Assembly: GCA_964571855.1 (NCBI GenBank) | Contig: CAZNDO010000025.1 | Span: 1-58,531, forward strand | Source: CAYYFX01 sp964571855 | GTDB lineage: Bacteria > ARS69 | Direction: 5' to 3' | Length of the DNA stretch: 58,531 nt | In this document: positions 50,895 through 58,531 of the stretch, in pieces | Position numbering within the stretch: the stretch's first letter is position 1 | How the letters are laid out: every line of letters starts with the position of its first letter | Notes under the pieces: model-generated | The model's database searches: none | Told to the model about the DNA's origin: nothing | Seen by the model: only the letters and a program-made list of their open reading frames with translations | Position numbers and translations under genes: made by a program

Positions 50895-52259
50895 ATGTCG
50901 GACGCGCCCGAACCCCATGTCGCCCCGGGCCCGCCCCGGTTGATCCGCCTGCGCCCGCCCCGCGTGACGGCGGGCACCCTCGTGGCGATGGGCGTGGTCC
51001 ACGCGATGCAGGAGATCGCCGGCGGCGCCGGCGACCTGGCGGTGCAGGTGTCGTTCGGCGCGAACTTCGGCCCCCTGGTGGCGGACGGCGACGTGTGGCG
51101 ACTGGTCACGTCGATCTTCCTGCACGCGAACCTGCTGCACCTGGCGCTCAACGGGTGGGCGCTGTGGGTGCTCGGCCGGAACCTGGAGGCGTTCTACGGC
51201 CACTGGCGGTTCCTCGCGCTGTTCCTGCTGTCCGGCCTGGGCGGCGCGGCGGCCAGCGCGGCGCTCTCCGGCGCGATCTCGGTGGGCGCGTCCGGCGGGA
51301 TCTTCGGCCTGCTCGGCGCCTCGGTGGTGTTCGCGTTCCGCTGGCGCAAGCTGCTCCCGGTCCGCGTGACGCGCGTGATGGGCACCGCGCTGCTGCCGTG
51401 GGTGGCCCTGAACCTCGCGCTCGGGGTGTTCGTCCCGCGCATCGACATGGCCGCGCACCTCGGCGGGCTCGTCGCGGGCGCCCTGCTCGCACTCGCGATC
51501 GTGCCCGACACCATGCGGGAGGCGCGCGGGATCGCGCCGCCGCCGCCGCGCGTGCTGGCCGCGCTGTGCGTCTCGCTGCTCGTGACGTCGTTCGCGTCGG
51601 CGGGGCGGAACCTCTTCGCGCAGCGCGGTCCCGGCGGCGCCGTGCTCGATCCGCGCGTGGGCGCCGCGCTCGCGGACATGGGCCGGCGGGACGCGCTCGC
51701 CACGCTGGACGATGCGCTGGAGCGCGATCCCCGCGATGCCGAGCTCCTGCGCACGCGCGGCGACGTGCACGCCGCGGGCGGCGCGTGGAACGAGGCGATC
51801 GCGGACTACCGCGCGTCGCTGGAGCAGGCCCCCGACGCCGCCGCCACGTTGAACAACCTGGCGTGGCTCCTGCTCGAGGAGGCGCCGGATCCGCTGCGGG
51901 ACGCGGCGGAGGCCGAGCGTCTCGCGGAGCGCGCGGCCGGGCGTGAGCCGGACGATCCGTACGTCATCGGCACGCTCGGCGCGGCGAAGCTGCGGCGCGG
52001 CGACGCCGCGGCGGCGGTGCCCCTGTTGGAACGCGCCGTGGCGGCCTCGCGCCCGCCGCAGGACTCGGCCACGGACCGGTACCTGCTGGCCATCGCCTAT
52101 GCCGCGACGGGGCGCGGCGACGACGCGCTCGCGGCGTACCGGCAGGGGCGCCGCGAGGCCGCGGAGAGCCGCTACCGGGCGGAGGCGGAGTCCGCGCTGG
52201 CCGCGGCCGGCGTGGCGATCCCGGGGGCGCCGGACAGCCAGGCCGCGCCCGCCCGGTAG
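50895..52259 (+). CDS. rhomboid intramembrane serine protease with C-terminal TPR region
   Basis: The 454-residue protein has the rhomboid core in its first 210 residues: WRLVTSIFLHANLLHLALNGW (HxxxN motif), the nucleophile in GASGGIFGL near residue 135 and the catalytic His in DMAAHLGGLVAG near 186. The Ser-His dyad is complete. After the last helix, about 230 residues form TPR-like repeats (DALERDPRDAELLRTRGDVHA, NNLAWLLLEE, LLAIAYAATGRGDDALAAYR). It cleaves membrane proteins within the lipid bilayer; the TPRs may recruit substrates. ATG 50895. The stop overlaps the convergent retropepsin-like gene by 88 nt. Confidence 0.91.
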   Translation: MSDAPEPHVAPGPPRLIRLRPPRVTAGTLVAMGVVHAMQEIAGGAGDLAVQVSFGANFGPLVADGDVWRLVTSIFLHANLLHLALNGWALWVLGRNLEAFYGHWRFLALFLLSGLGGAAASAALSGAISVGASGGIFGLLGASVVFAFRWRKLLPVRVTRVMGTALLPWVALNLALGVFVPRIDMAAHLGGLVAGALLALAIVPDTMREARGIAPPPPRVLAALCVSLLVTSFASAGRNLFAQRGPGGAVLDPRVGAALADMGRRDALATLDDALERDPRDAELLRTRGDVHAAGGAWNEAIADYRASLEQAPDAAATLNNLAWLLLEEAPDPLRDAAEAERLAERAAGREPDDPYVIGTLGAAKLRRGDAAAAVPLLERAVAASRPPQDSATDRYLLAIAYAATGRGDDALAAYRQGRREAAESRYRAEAESALAAAGVAIPGAPDSQAAPAR

Positions 52260-53842
52260 TCGAGCGCGAGCACGCGCCCGCGCAGCAGCGCCGCGCCGAG
52301 GTTGCCCACCGCCTCCTCCAGCGCGATCACGCCGCTCCCCTCGGGCGCGAGGACCGCCTCCACGTCCGCGAAGCGCACGTCGCCCAGCGCGAGCGACCCC
52401 ACGGTCACCTCCCGGATCGAAGCGTCGCCGCCGATCCCCGAGAGAGCGCGCGCGGAGTCGCGCGCGCGCTCCAGGTAGCCGTGCCCGGCGGCGAACGACG
52501 CGTGCAGGAGGAGCTCGGTCGCGTTGCCCGTGTCGAGGAGGAAGCTGCCGCGGTGCCGGCCGTCGAGTTCGCCCTCGATGCGCGGCACGTTCAGCTCGAT
52601 GCGCAGCGGCAGCCGCGCCATGCCCGGCCGCGGCGCGTAGTCCCCGGGCGGGAACACCGCGAGCATGGAGGCCGGCTCGTCCACCTCCACCGCGAAGCGG
52701 CTCAGGAAGTCCCAGCCGAGGATCCCGTCCACGCGCGTGCCGAGCGCGGCGCCGAGCGCGGCGAGCGGGACGCTCACCACGGTCTGGCCGACCAGCTCCA
52801 CGCCGGGCAGCCGCAGCGAGGCCACGTCCACGTACGCGGCGGCCTCGCTGCCGGCGGCGCCCCGCGCCTCGAGCACGCCGCGCGTGGCCATCCCGTGCTC
52901 CGCCGCGTGCTCCGCGGCGAGCACCGTGGCGCCGGCGCCGGTGTCCAGCAGGAAGCCCAGCCCGGGTCGCCCGTCCACCTCCACGCGCACGAGGAAGAGC
53001 CCGCCCGGGCGTTCCAGCGGGATGGCGCGGGCCGACGCGGCGTCCACGAGGCGCGCGTCGCCGGCGGCCGCCACCACCGGGGCCACGATTCCCGGCGGGG
53101 GGAGGGCCTCCACCACGCGAAGCGACGTGGTCCGCCCGACCACGTCGAAGCGCGGGTCCCCCGTTCCCTGCGCGGAAACGAAGGGGAAGCGGACTCCCGC
53201 CACGGTGCGCCAGTCGTTGAACGTGGTGACGACCGGCGTGCCGGCCTCCGTGCGCTCGAACCGGGCGGGCAGGAGATCGCCGGCGGCGTCGCGGACGAGG
53301 CGCAGGCGGCGCGCCGGGCCGCCGGCGCGCGGGCGGAAAGTGATCGATGGCGCCGCCGGGTCCGCGGCATCGAGCTGCCGCTCGAAGCCGGCGACGGAGT
53401 CCGCGAGCCACGTGTGGAACCACAGCGCGTGGGCGAGCGCGCAGGCGGCCAGTTCGTCGCCCGACAGTGCGCGGACCGCGCCGTTCGCGTCCTCCACCCA
53501 GCCCTCGCCGTCGATCCAGGTGAGCACCTGCCGGACGCCGTCGATCTCCGTGGCCTCCTGCAGCGCCGGCGGCGTGCGCACGCCGGCCGTCTCCACGCGC
53601 CCCACGACGAGCCCGCCGCGCTCGATGACGCCATCGGCGACGAGCGCGCGCAGGGTGTCCGGCGCCGCTCCGACGAAGAGCGACGCGGCCGCCTCGGCCC
53701 ACGTGCCCGGCGCCGTGGCGGTGACCGCGCCCGCCGGTCGCGTGCCGACCGCCGCCGCGAGCGCCGCTGCGAACGCCGCCGCCGCGATTGCCGCGCGGCG
53801 CGCGCGCCGATAGGATCGCCCGATGCGCGTTCCCGTCCCCAT
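52172..53842 (-). CDS. exported retropepsin-like aspartic protease with two active-site repeats
   Basis: The 556-residue protein has a basic/hydrophobic signal peptide (RRAAIAAAAFAAALAAAVG) and two aspartyl-protease units, each with a DTG catalytic motif: FLLDTGAGATVL near residue 305 and FLLDTGNATELL near residue 445. Retroviral-type proteases dimerise to bring two DTG sites together; here both are in one chain, as in fused bacterial retropepsin-like proteins. The N-terminal half is a separate uncharacterised domain. The start is probably ATG 53842 (a GTG at 53863 is also possible), which overlaps the start of the divergent MFS gene by 20 nt. The 3' end overlaps the rhomboid gene by 88 nt. 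Confidence 0.82.
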   Translation of the reverse strand: MGTGTRIGRSYRRARRAAIAAAAFAAALAAAVGTRPAGAVTATAPGTWAEAAASLFVGAAPDTLRALVADGVIERGGLVVGRVETAGVRTPPALQEATEIDGVRQVLTWIDGEGWVEDANGAVRALSGDELAACALAHALWFHTWLADSVAGFERQLDAADPAAPSITFRPRAGGPARRLRLVRDAAGDLLPARFERTEAGTPVVTTFNDWRTVAGVRFPFVSAQGTGDPRFDVVGRTTSLRVVEALPPPGIVAPVVAAAGDARLVDAASARAIPLERPGGLFLVRVEVDGRPGLGFLLDTGAGATVLAAEHAAEHGMATRGVLEARGAAGSEAAAYVDVASLRLPGVELVGQTVVSVPLAALGAALGTRVDGILGWDFLSRFAVEVDEPASMLAVFPPGDYAPRPGMARLPLRIELNVPRIEGELDGRHRGSFLLDTGNATELLLHASFAAGHGYLERARDSARALSGIGGDASIREVTVGSLALGDVRFADVEAVLAPEGSGVIALEEAVGNLGAALLRGRVLALDYRAGAAWLSGAPGIATPAAASADSASAR

Positions 53843-54950
53843 GTTCGCGTCCGCCTTCCTCACCGACGCCTCCCTGTACCTCGTGTTCGCCGCGATCCCG
53901 TTCCGCGCCCTCGATCTCGGCGCCGGGTCGGTCGCGCTGGGCGTGATCCCGGGACTCTACGCGATCGCCTACATGGCGTCGGCGTCCTGTTCCGGCCGCC
54001 TCTCCGATCGCGTGCCCCGCCTGCGCCTGGCGCGCATCGCCGCGCTGACGGCGGTCGCCGCCGTGCTGGGCGTGGCCGCGGCGCCCACGCTGCCGTTCCT
54101 CTTCGCCGCGCTGCCCGTGCTGGGCGCCGCGCTCGGCTTCTTCTGGTCGCCCCTGCAGGCCGCGCTCTCGGATCGCGTGGGGACGCGGGACCTGCCGCGG
54201 GCGCTCGCCGCGTTCAACGTGTCGTGGACGACGGGGAAGGGGGCGGGACTGGTCCTGGGCGGCGTGCTGACCGCCGCGTTCTCCGCGCGCGCCGTCCTCC
54301 TGCTGGCGGCCGCGCCGCTGTTCCTCACCGCGGTCCTCCTCCCGCGCGACGGCGCGGATCGCCGCCACCCGGACGGCGCGGCGGGCGCCGCGTCCGGCGC
54401 GGGTCCGGTGCCGGACGTCGTGCTCCGGCTCGCGTGGATGGCCAACGCGCTCGCGTACGGCCTGGTCGGAACCGTGAACATGCACGCGCCGCGGTTGTTC
54501 CTCGCGCAGGGGGCCGGCCCCGCCGAGTTCGGCATGCTGCTCGGCGCCGTGTTCGGCGTGCAAACGCTCGTGTTCGCGTTCGCGCGTCACCGGCACGTGG
54601 GCCGCGGGATGCTCGCGGTCTCGCTCGCCTGCGGGCTCGGCGCGCTCGCGCTCCTGCTGGGTCTGCACGGACCGGCGCGCGGGCTCGCCGCCGTTCCCTT
54701 CGGCGTGGCCACCGGCCTCGCGTACCATGCGTCCCTGCGCGCGAGCCTCGACCGTCCGCACGGACGCGGCCGCGCCGCGGGCTGGCACGAGACGCTGCTC
54801 GGCGCCGGCAGCACGACCGTGCCGCTGCTCGGCGGGTGGGCGGTGGCGGGCAGCGGCGCGCTGGAGGCGCCCTTCGTGGTGGCGGCGTTGCTGCTGCTGG
54901 CCGGGCTCGGCGTGGTGGCCGCGCGGCGTCCGGCGCGCGTGGTCGCATGA
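53823..54950 (+). CDS. MFS-type transporter
   Basis: This 375-residue polytopic membrane protein has the MFS signature loop between helices 2 and 3 (SGRLSDRVPRLRLARI, G.LSDR-type) and about twelve hydrophobic helices, short for the family. Substrate is unknown; drug-efflux-like and sugar transporters both fit. The listed start is ATG 53823; an in-frame ATG at 53841 is also possible. The end overlaps the exonuclease-WYL gene as ATGA. The 5' end overlaps the divergent retropepsin-like gene by 20 nt. Confidence 0.85.
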   Translation: MRVPVPMFASAFLTDASLYLVFAAIPFRALDLGAGSVALGVIPGLYAIAYMASASCSGRLSDRVPRLRLARIAALTAVAAVLGVAAAPTLPFLFAALPVLGAALGFFWSPLQAALSDRVGTRDLPRALAAFNVSWTTGKGAGLVLGGVLTAAFSARAVLLLAAAPLFLTAVLLPRDGADRRHPDGAAGAASGAGPVPDVVLRLAWMANALAYGLVGTVNMHAPRLFLAQGAGPAEFGMLLGAVFGVQTLVFAFARHRHVGRGMLAVSLACGLGALALLLGLHGPARGLAAVPFGVATGLAYHASLRASLDRPHGRGRAAGWHETLLGAGSTTVPLLGGWAVAGSGALEAPFVVAALLLLAGLGVVAARRPARVVA

Positions 54951-55762
54951 GCGGATACGACGCGCTCGACTTCCTCGTGCTGGACCTGGAGACCACCGGC
55001 CTTTCGCGCCGCGACGAGGTGGTGGAGGTGGGCGCCGTGCGCTGGCGGGCGGGGCGCGCGCACGAATCCTGGGGAACCCTGTGCCGGGCCGGGCGTCCGA
55101 TGCCCGCGGCCGCCGCCGCGATCCACGGGATCACCGACGCGCTGCTCGAGCCGGCGCCGACCTTCGCGGACGTGCTGCCGGTGTTGCGCGACCTCCTCGG
55201 CGAGCGCATCCTCGTGGGGCATCACGCGCGGTTCGATCGAGGCTTCCTCGAGCGCGCGTACCGGCGGGAAGGGTGGTCGCCCCCCGACGCCGACGTCTGG
55301 TGCACCGTGCGCCTGTCGCGCCGGCTGTTCCCGGACCTTCCGCGCCACGATCTGGACTCCCTGTGCGTGACCCACGGCATCCGCCGCGGCGCGGCCCACC
55401 GGGCGCCGGACGACGCCCGCGCCACCGCCGACCTCCTGGGCATCCTGCTGGAGCGGGCCGAAGCGCTCGGGTGGAGCCCGGCGGAGACGGCGCACGTGGC
55501 ACGGCCGCCGGGACCCGCCTCGATGCCGCCCCGGGTCTGGCAGCCCGGCGAGGCGGCCGCACTCGAGGACGCCATGCTGACCGGGGACCGCGTCCGGCTG
55601 GAGTACGTGTCCCGGCGCGGCATCCGCACGGCGCGCGAGGTCGTGCCGTACTCGGTCGACGGTCCGCCCGGCGCCGCGCGCCTCGTGGCGTACGACCTGG
55701 AGGCCGGCAGCACGCGGACCTTCCGGTTGGATCGTGTGGTGCTCTTGCGTCCGTTGCCCTGA
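54947..55762 (+). CDS. DnaQ-like DEDDh exonuclease fused to a WYL domain
   Basis: Residues 1-180 are a 3'-5' exonuclease of the DnaQ/epsilon type: LVLDLETTGL (Exo I), LVGHHARFDRGFL (Exo II) and HRAPDDARATADLL (Exo III, His then Asp). Residues about 205-271 are a WYL-type ligand-sensing domain: ALEDAMLTGDRVRLEYVSR, then LVAYDLEAG and STRTFRLDRVVLL. The WYL tripeptide itself reads ARL, but the flanking pattern is very close. WYL domains bind nucleic acids or nucleotides and often regulate DNA-damage and defence proteins. An exonuclease under WYL control is unusual. ATG 54947 overlaps the MFS stop (ATGA). The gene is complete; no defence island was seen nearby. Confidence 0.87.
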   Translation: MSGYDALDFLVLDLETTGLSRRDEVVEVGAVRWRAGRAHESWGTLCRAGRPMPAAAAAIHGITDALLEPAPTFADVLPVLRDLLGERILVGHHARFDRGFLERAYRREGWSPPDADVWCTVRLSRRLFPDLPRHDLDSLCVTHGIRRGAAHRAPDDARATADLLGILLERAEALGWSPAETAHVARPPGPASMPPRVWQPGEAAALEDAMLTGDRVRLEYVSRRGIRTAREVVPYSVDGPPGAARLVAYDLEAGSTRTFRLDRVVLLRPLP

Positions 55763-55890
55763 TCTCGCCTCCCGCGGCGGGATGGTGCCACCCGCCCCCG
55801 CCTGTGTTACAGTGGTTGCTCGTCCGACGGAACGTCCCCCCCGACGTCGGCACGGCGATACGCCCCGCGTCCGTTCATCAGGAGCTTCGC

Positions 55891-58509
55891 GTGCCCGGTC
55901 CGGTCCGTCCCCGTACGCCTGTCCGCCTCCTCGCCGCCGTTCCCGTTCCCGCGCGTTGGCTTCCCGTCCTCTGGCTTGCCGTCGTCGGGGTCGCCCCGGC
56001 GCGCGCCGCGTTCACCGAATCCGCGGCGCTGTACGGCATCGCCGCGGGGGACGGCATGAGCTACGGGGCCGCGTTCCCCGACCTGGACGGCGACGGCGAT
56101 CCGGACTTCTACGCGAACCTCCACTGGGCCGGCCCGGGCGAGGTGTGGCGCAACGACGGCGCCCCGTTCACCCGCATCCAACCGGAGCCCTTCCCGGGGT
56201 CCCCCGACCGGCACGACATCCTCTGGGCCGATCTGGACAACGACGGCTCGCCGGACGCGTACGTGTGCCACGGCGGGGACCAGAACAACGAGCTCCTCTG
56301 GAATGGCGGCGCGGGGATCTTCACCGAGGGCGCCGCGGGCGCCGGGGTGCAGGACTTCTACGGCCGCGGTCGCGAGATGGCATTCCTGGACGTGGACATG
56401 GACCAGAACGTGGACATCTTCGTGGCGAACGACTTCCGATCCGGCTTCGTCCGTCCCTCGGTCCTGTTCTACAACAACGGCGACGGCACGTTCACGCGCT
56501 TCCCGAACGCCCAGCCCGTGTTCCAGTCGCGCCTGCACGTGTCGTCCGCGGACTACGACGCCGACGGCGACCCCGATCTCCTCACCACGAACCCGCCGTA
56601 CGCCACGGGGGAACTCTGGCGCAACGACGGTTCGATCACGTTCTCCAACGTCACCGCGGCCGCGTTCCCGGGCATCCCGTCGCCGCTGTTGCAGGCGAAC
56701 GGGCTCTCCTGGGCGGACCACGACAACGACGGGGACCTCGACCTCCTCGCGACCGGCGGGAACCGCGGGATGTGGGACTTCGCGGCCGTCGAGGCGGACT
56801 CGATCCGCTTCTACGCCGAGACCCTGTCCATGGAGACGAAGACCCTCCGCTTCCTCACCGACGGCGACAGCGTGACCGTGTGGGCGGTGAAGTCGGACTA
56901 CCAGCCCGTCATGCTGTGGTACGGCGCGCAGCAGGATTCGACGGCCGCCTTCCCGGTGACCTTGGCCCTGTCGGACTGCCAGGGGATGCCGGCGAAGCTC
57001 TCGTCCGGCAGCCGGCGCGGGCTGTTCCTCGGCGTGTTCCCCGCGGCTTCCGGGGACAGCGTGCGGCTCGCGGTGGGCGGCGCGGCGGCCGGGGCGGACC
57101 TGCTCGTGGGCGGCAGCGTGCGGACGGACGGCGTCCTGTCCGGGTTCGCGAAGGAGGGGTACCTGCCGCGCCCGGGATTCAGCCTCGGGGACTTCACGAA
57201 CCGCCTGTACCGCAACGAGGGGAACGGCACGTTCCACGAGATCACGTCGGCCGCGTTCCCGTCGAACCCCGCGAACGTGCCCACGCTCGGCGCGGCGTGG
57301 GAGGACTTCGACAACGACGGCTGGATCGACGTCTACTGGGTCAACTCCGGGGACATCGAGACGGGCAACGTGCCGAACGTCCTGTGGCGGAACAACGGGG
57401 ACGGGACATTCACGGACGTCACCGCCGCGGAGGGCGTGGCGGGGTCGGACCGCGGGCTCGGCGACGGTGCCGCGTGGGCGGACGTGAACCGCGACGGCTT
57501 CCCGGACCTCTTCGTGGCGAACGGCGCGGAGCACCCGCCGTTCGGCGTCGGACCGCGCGAGCTGTTCGTGAACCCGGCGGACAACGGCAACGCGTTCCTC
57601 GAGCTGCAGCTGCGCGGGCTGGACAGCAACGGCTCGGCGATCGGCGCGCGCGTCCGCGTCGTCACCGCGGACGGCCAGCAGTTCCGCTGGCGGCTCGGGG
57701 ACAGCGAGAACTGCTTCTCCGGGCAGTCCATCCTGCACTTCGGGCTCGGCACGGCCACGACCGTGGACACCGTGCAGGTGGCCTGGCCCGCGGGCCCGGT
57801 GCAGACCTGGACCGGTGTGGCGGTGAACTCCCGGTACTGGGTGATCGAGGGCAAGCCGCTGCGTCCGGTGCAGAACCCGCACTTCATCGTGGCGCAGCCG
57901 GCGGTGGGAGGCTATGCGGACGAGGGCGAGGTGAAGTCGTGGCCGGTGGTCATGGACAACTTCGGCGGCGTGCCCTCCACGTTCCGCGCCACCCTGGAGA
58001 CCTGCGACGGCGGTCCCATCGCCTGGCTGTCGGTCGACCCGGACACCGGCGCCGTCTGGCCCGGCGGCCGCACGTTCACGGTGCGCGCCGACGCCACGGG
58101 GCTCGCCTCCGGCGCGTACTGCGGCCGCGTCGTGTTCGCCACGAACGGATTCACCGGCGGGGACTCGCTCACGGTGAACCTGACCGTGCTGGACTCCGCG
58201 GTGGGAGCGCCGGCGGCGGGCGGCCTGCCGGATGCCTTCGGGCTCGCGGCGCCGCGCCCGAACCCGGCGCGGGGACCGGTGGAGATCGTGCTGTCGCTGC
58301 CGCGCGAGGACGACGTGACCGCGGAGATCGTCTCGGTGGACGGCCGCCGCGTGGCCACGCTCGCGCACGGGTTGCTGCCGGCCGGCCGCCATGCCCTGGT
58401 GTGGGACGGGCGCGACGAGCGCGGCGGACGGGCGGCGTCCGGCGTGTACTTCCTGCGCGCGCAGGGCGGGTCCGGCTCCGGACTTCGAAAGATCACTCTC
58501 GTCGACTAG
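55891..58509 (+). CDS. secreted FG-GAP/VCBS-repeat protein with ASPIC/UnbV domain and FlgD-like tail
   Basis: The 872-residue protein has a signal peptide (ARWLPVLWLAVVGVAPARA) and repeated calcium-binding loops of the FG-GAP/VCBS type, such as FPDLDGDGDPDFY, WADLDNDGSPDAY, DYDADGDPDLL, DHDNDGDLDLL and DVNRDGFPDLF. These suggest an integrin-alpha-like beta-propeller. Around 570-640 comes an ASPIC/UnbV-like segment (LELQLRGLDSNGSAIGARV). A beta-sandwich follows, then the sorting tail (APRPNPARG, GRRVATLAHG, WDGRDERGG, ASGVYFLRA). It probably acts in adhesion or extracellular binding; no catalytic residues are visible. The GTG at 55891 has AGGAG 6 nt upstream. It ends 22 nt before the window edge. 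Confidence 0.88.
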   Translation: MPGPVRPRTPVRLLAAVPVPARWLPVLWLAVVGVAPARAAFTESAALYGIAAGDGMSYGAAFPDLDGDGDPDFYANLHWAGPGEVWRNDGAPFTRIQPEPFPGSPDRHDILWADLDNDGSPDAYVCHGGDQNNELLWNGGAGIFTEGAAGAGVQDFYGRGREMAFLDVDMDQNVDIFVANDFRSGFVRPSVLFYNNGDGTFTRFPNAQPVFQSRLHVSSADYDADGDPDLLTTNPPYATGELWRNDGSITFSNVTAAAFPGIPSPLLQANGLSWADHDNDGDLDLLATGGNRGMWDFAAVEADSIRFYAETLSMETKTLRFLTDGDSVTVWAVKSDYQPVMLWYGAQQDSTAAFPVTLALSDCQGMPAKLSSGSRRGLFLGVFPAASGDSVRLAVGGAAAGADLLVGGSVRTDGVLSGFAKEGYLPRPGFSLGDFTNRLYRNEGNGTFHEITSAAFPSNPANVPTLGAAWEDFDNDGWIDVYWVNSGDIETGNVPNVLWRNNGDGTFTDVTAAEGVAGSDRGLGDGAAWADVNRDGFPDLFVANGAEHPPFGVGPRELFVNPADNGNAFLELQLRGLDSNGSAIGARVRVVTADGQQFRWRLGDSENCFSGQSILHFGLGTATTVDTVQVAWPAGPVQTWTGVAVNSRYWVIEGKPLRPVQNPHFIVAQPAVGGYADEGEVKSWPVVMDNFGGVPSTFRATLETCDGGPIAWLSVDPDTGAVWPGGRTFTVRADATGLASGAYCGRVVFATNGFTGGDSLTVNLTVLDSAVGAPAAGGLPDAFGLAAPRPNPARGPVEIVLSLPREDDVTAEIVSVDGRRVATLAHGLLPAGRHALVWDGRDERGGRAASGVYFLRAQGGSGSGLRKITLVD

Positions 58510-58531
58510 TGTCGCGTTCCGGAAGTCGCGC

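Noticed and set aside
50310..54788. A 1492-residue open frame on the minus strand
   Set aside because: It covers the duplicated-domain, rhomboid, retropepsin-like and MFS genes in other frames and has low-complexity Arg/His/Gly text without motifs.
55807..58392. An 861-residue open frame on the minus strand
   Set aside because: It is antisense to the FG-GAP protein, whose repeated Asp-rich loops are unmistakable; no domain is visible in the antisense product.

Overview
This is a very G+C-rich bacterial segment, densely packed with protein genes on both strands. No rRNA, tRNA, CRISPR array, phage or insertion sequence was seen. Five long secreted proteins end in the same kind of C-terminal domain: a PNP start, a GR.VR core, a WDGRD/WDGADD motif, then ASGVY(Y/F). 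This is the FlgD-like / type IX-like sorting tail common in the Bacteroidetes-related (FCB) superphylum and in high-G+C candidate phyla such as Eisenbacteria. The tails, extreme G+C, frequent GTG/TTG starts and several VCBS/subtilase/M1 secreted proteins make a member of such a phylum the best guess. That assignment is inference; no marker gene fixes the taxon.

Layout. 1-5.5 kb: a Lon-family AAA protease (minus) divergent from mutY, then an acyl-CoA dehydrogenase behind a good sigma70-type promoter and an alkyltransferase-like DNA repair protein. 5.4-9.9 kb: a minus-strand group (RibD-like reductase, thioredoxin with a helical tail, acetyltransferase-like membrane protein, tail-bearing secreted protein). 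10-11.7 kb: moaD-moaE-moaA for molybdopterin. 11.8-14.4 kb: a coupled MoxR ATPase/VWA pair (minus). 14.5-21.5 kb: M48 metalloprotease, a short-chain dehydrogenase without the usual Tyr/Lys, a tiny membrane/secreted protein and a 1479-residue subtilase. 21.5-22.2 kb: a hairpin terminator, a tiny secreted protein gene and a 409-bp control-like region with three related palindromes. 22.2-30.5 kb: an HDOD protein facing a giant kinase/ATPase/TPR/GAF/AAA+/Fis-HTH regulator, which lies just downstream of a membrane-TPR protein. 30.5-34.8 kb: PrxQ-type peroxiredoxin, Nudix hydrolase, YkgJ cysteine-cluster protein coupled to a secreted arginine-deiminase-family enzyme, and a secreted unknown.

35-42.4 kb: M1 aminopeptidase, a second subtilase, and a lipoprotein pair, one a cytochrome-like beta-propeller. 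42.4-47.7 kb: NudF-type ADP-ribose pyrophosphatase with two polytopic GT-C-like membrane proteins, then an HD protein. 47.7-52.3 kb: pilT followed by a DUF4388 protein whose second half looks like a PilT that has lost its ATP site, then a duplicated-domain protein and a rhomboid-TPR fusion. 52.2-58.5 kb: a double retropepsin-like protease, an MFS transporter coupled to a DnaQ-exonuclease/WYL fusion, and an FG-GAP/ASPIC secreted protein.

The recurring theme is a large extracellular protein and peptide processing repertoire (two subtilases, M1, M48, rhomboid, retropepsin-like, arginine deiminase family), together with twitching-pilus control and complex intracellular signalling. Several gene pairs overlap by 4 nt (ATGA or GTGA), implying translational coupling. 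The most unusual items are the giant kinase/AAA+ regulator with an altered GAFTGA loop, the PilT pseudo-ATPase next to pilT, the exonuclease-WYL fusion and the palindrome cluster before the HDOD gene.
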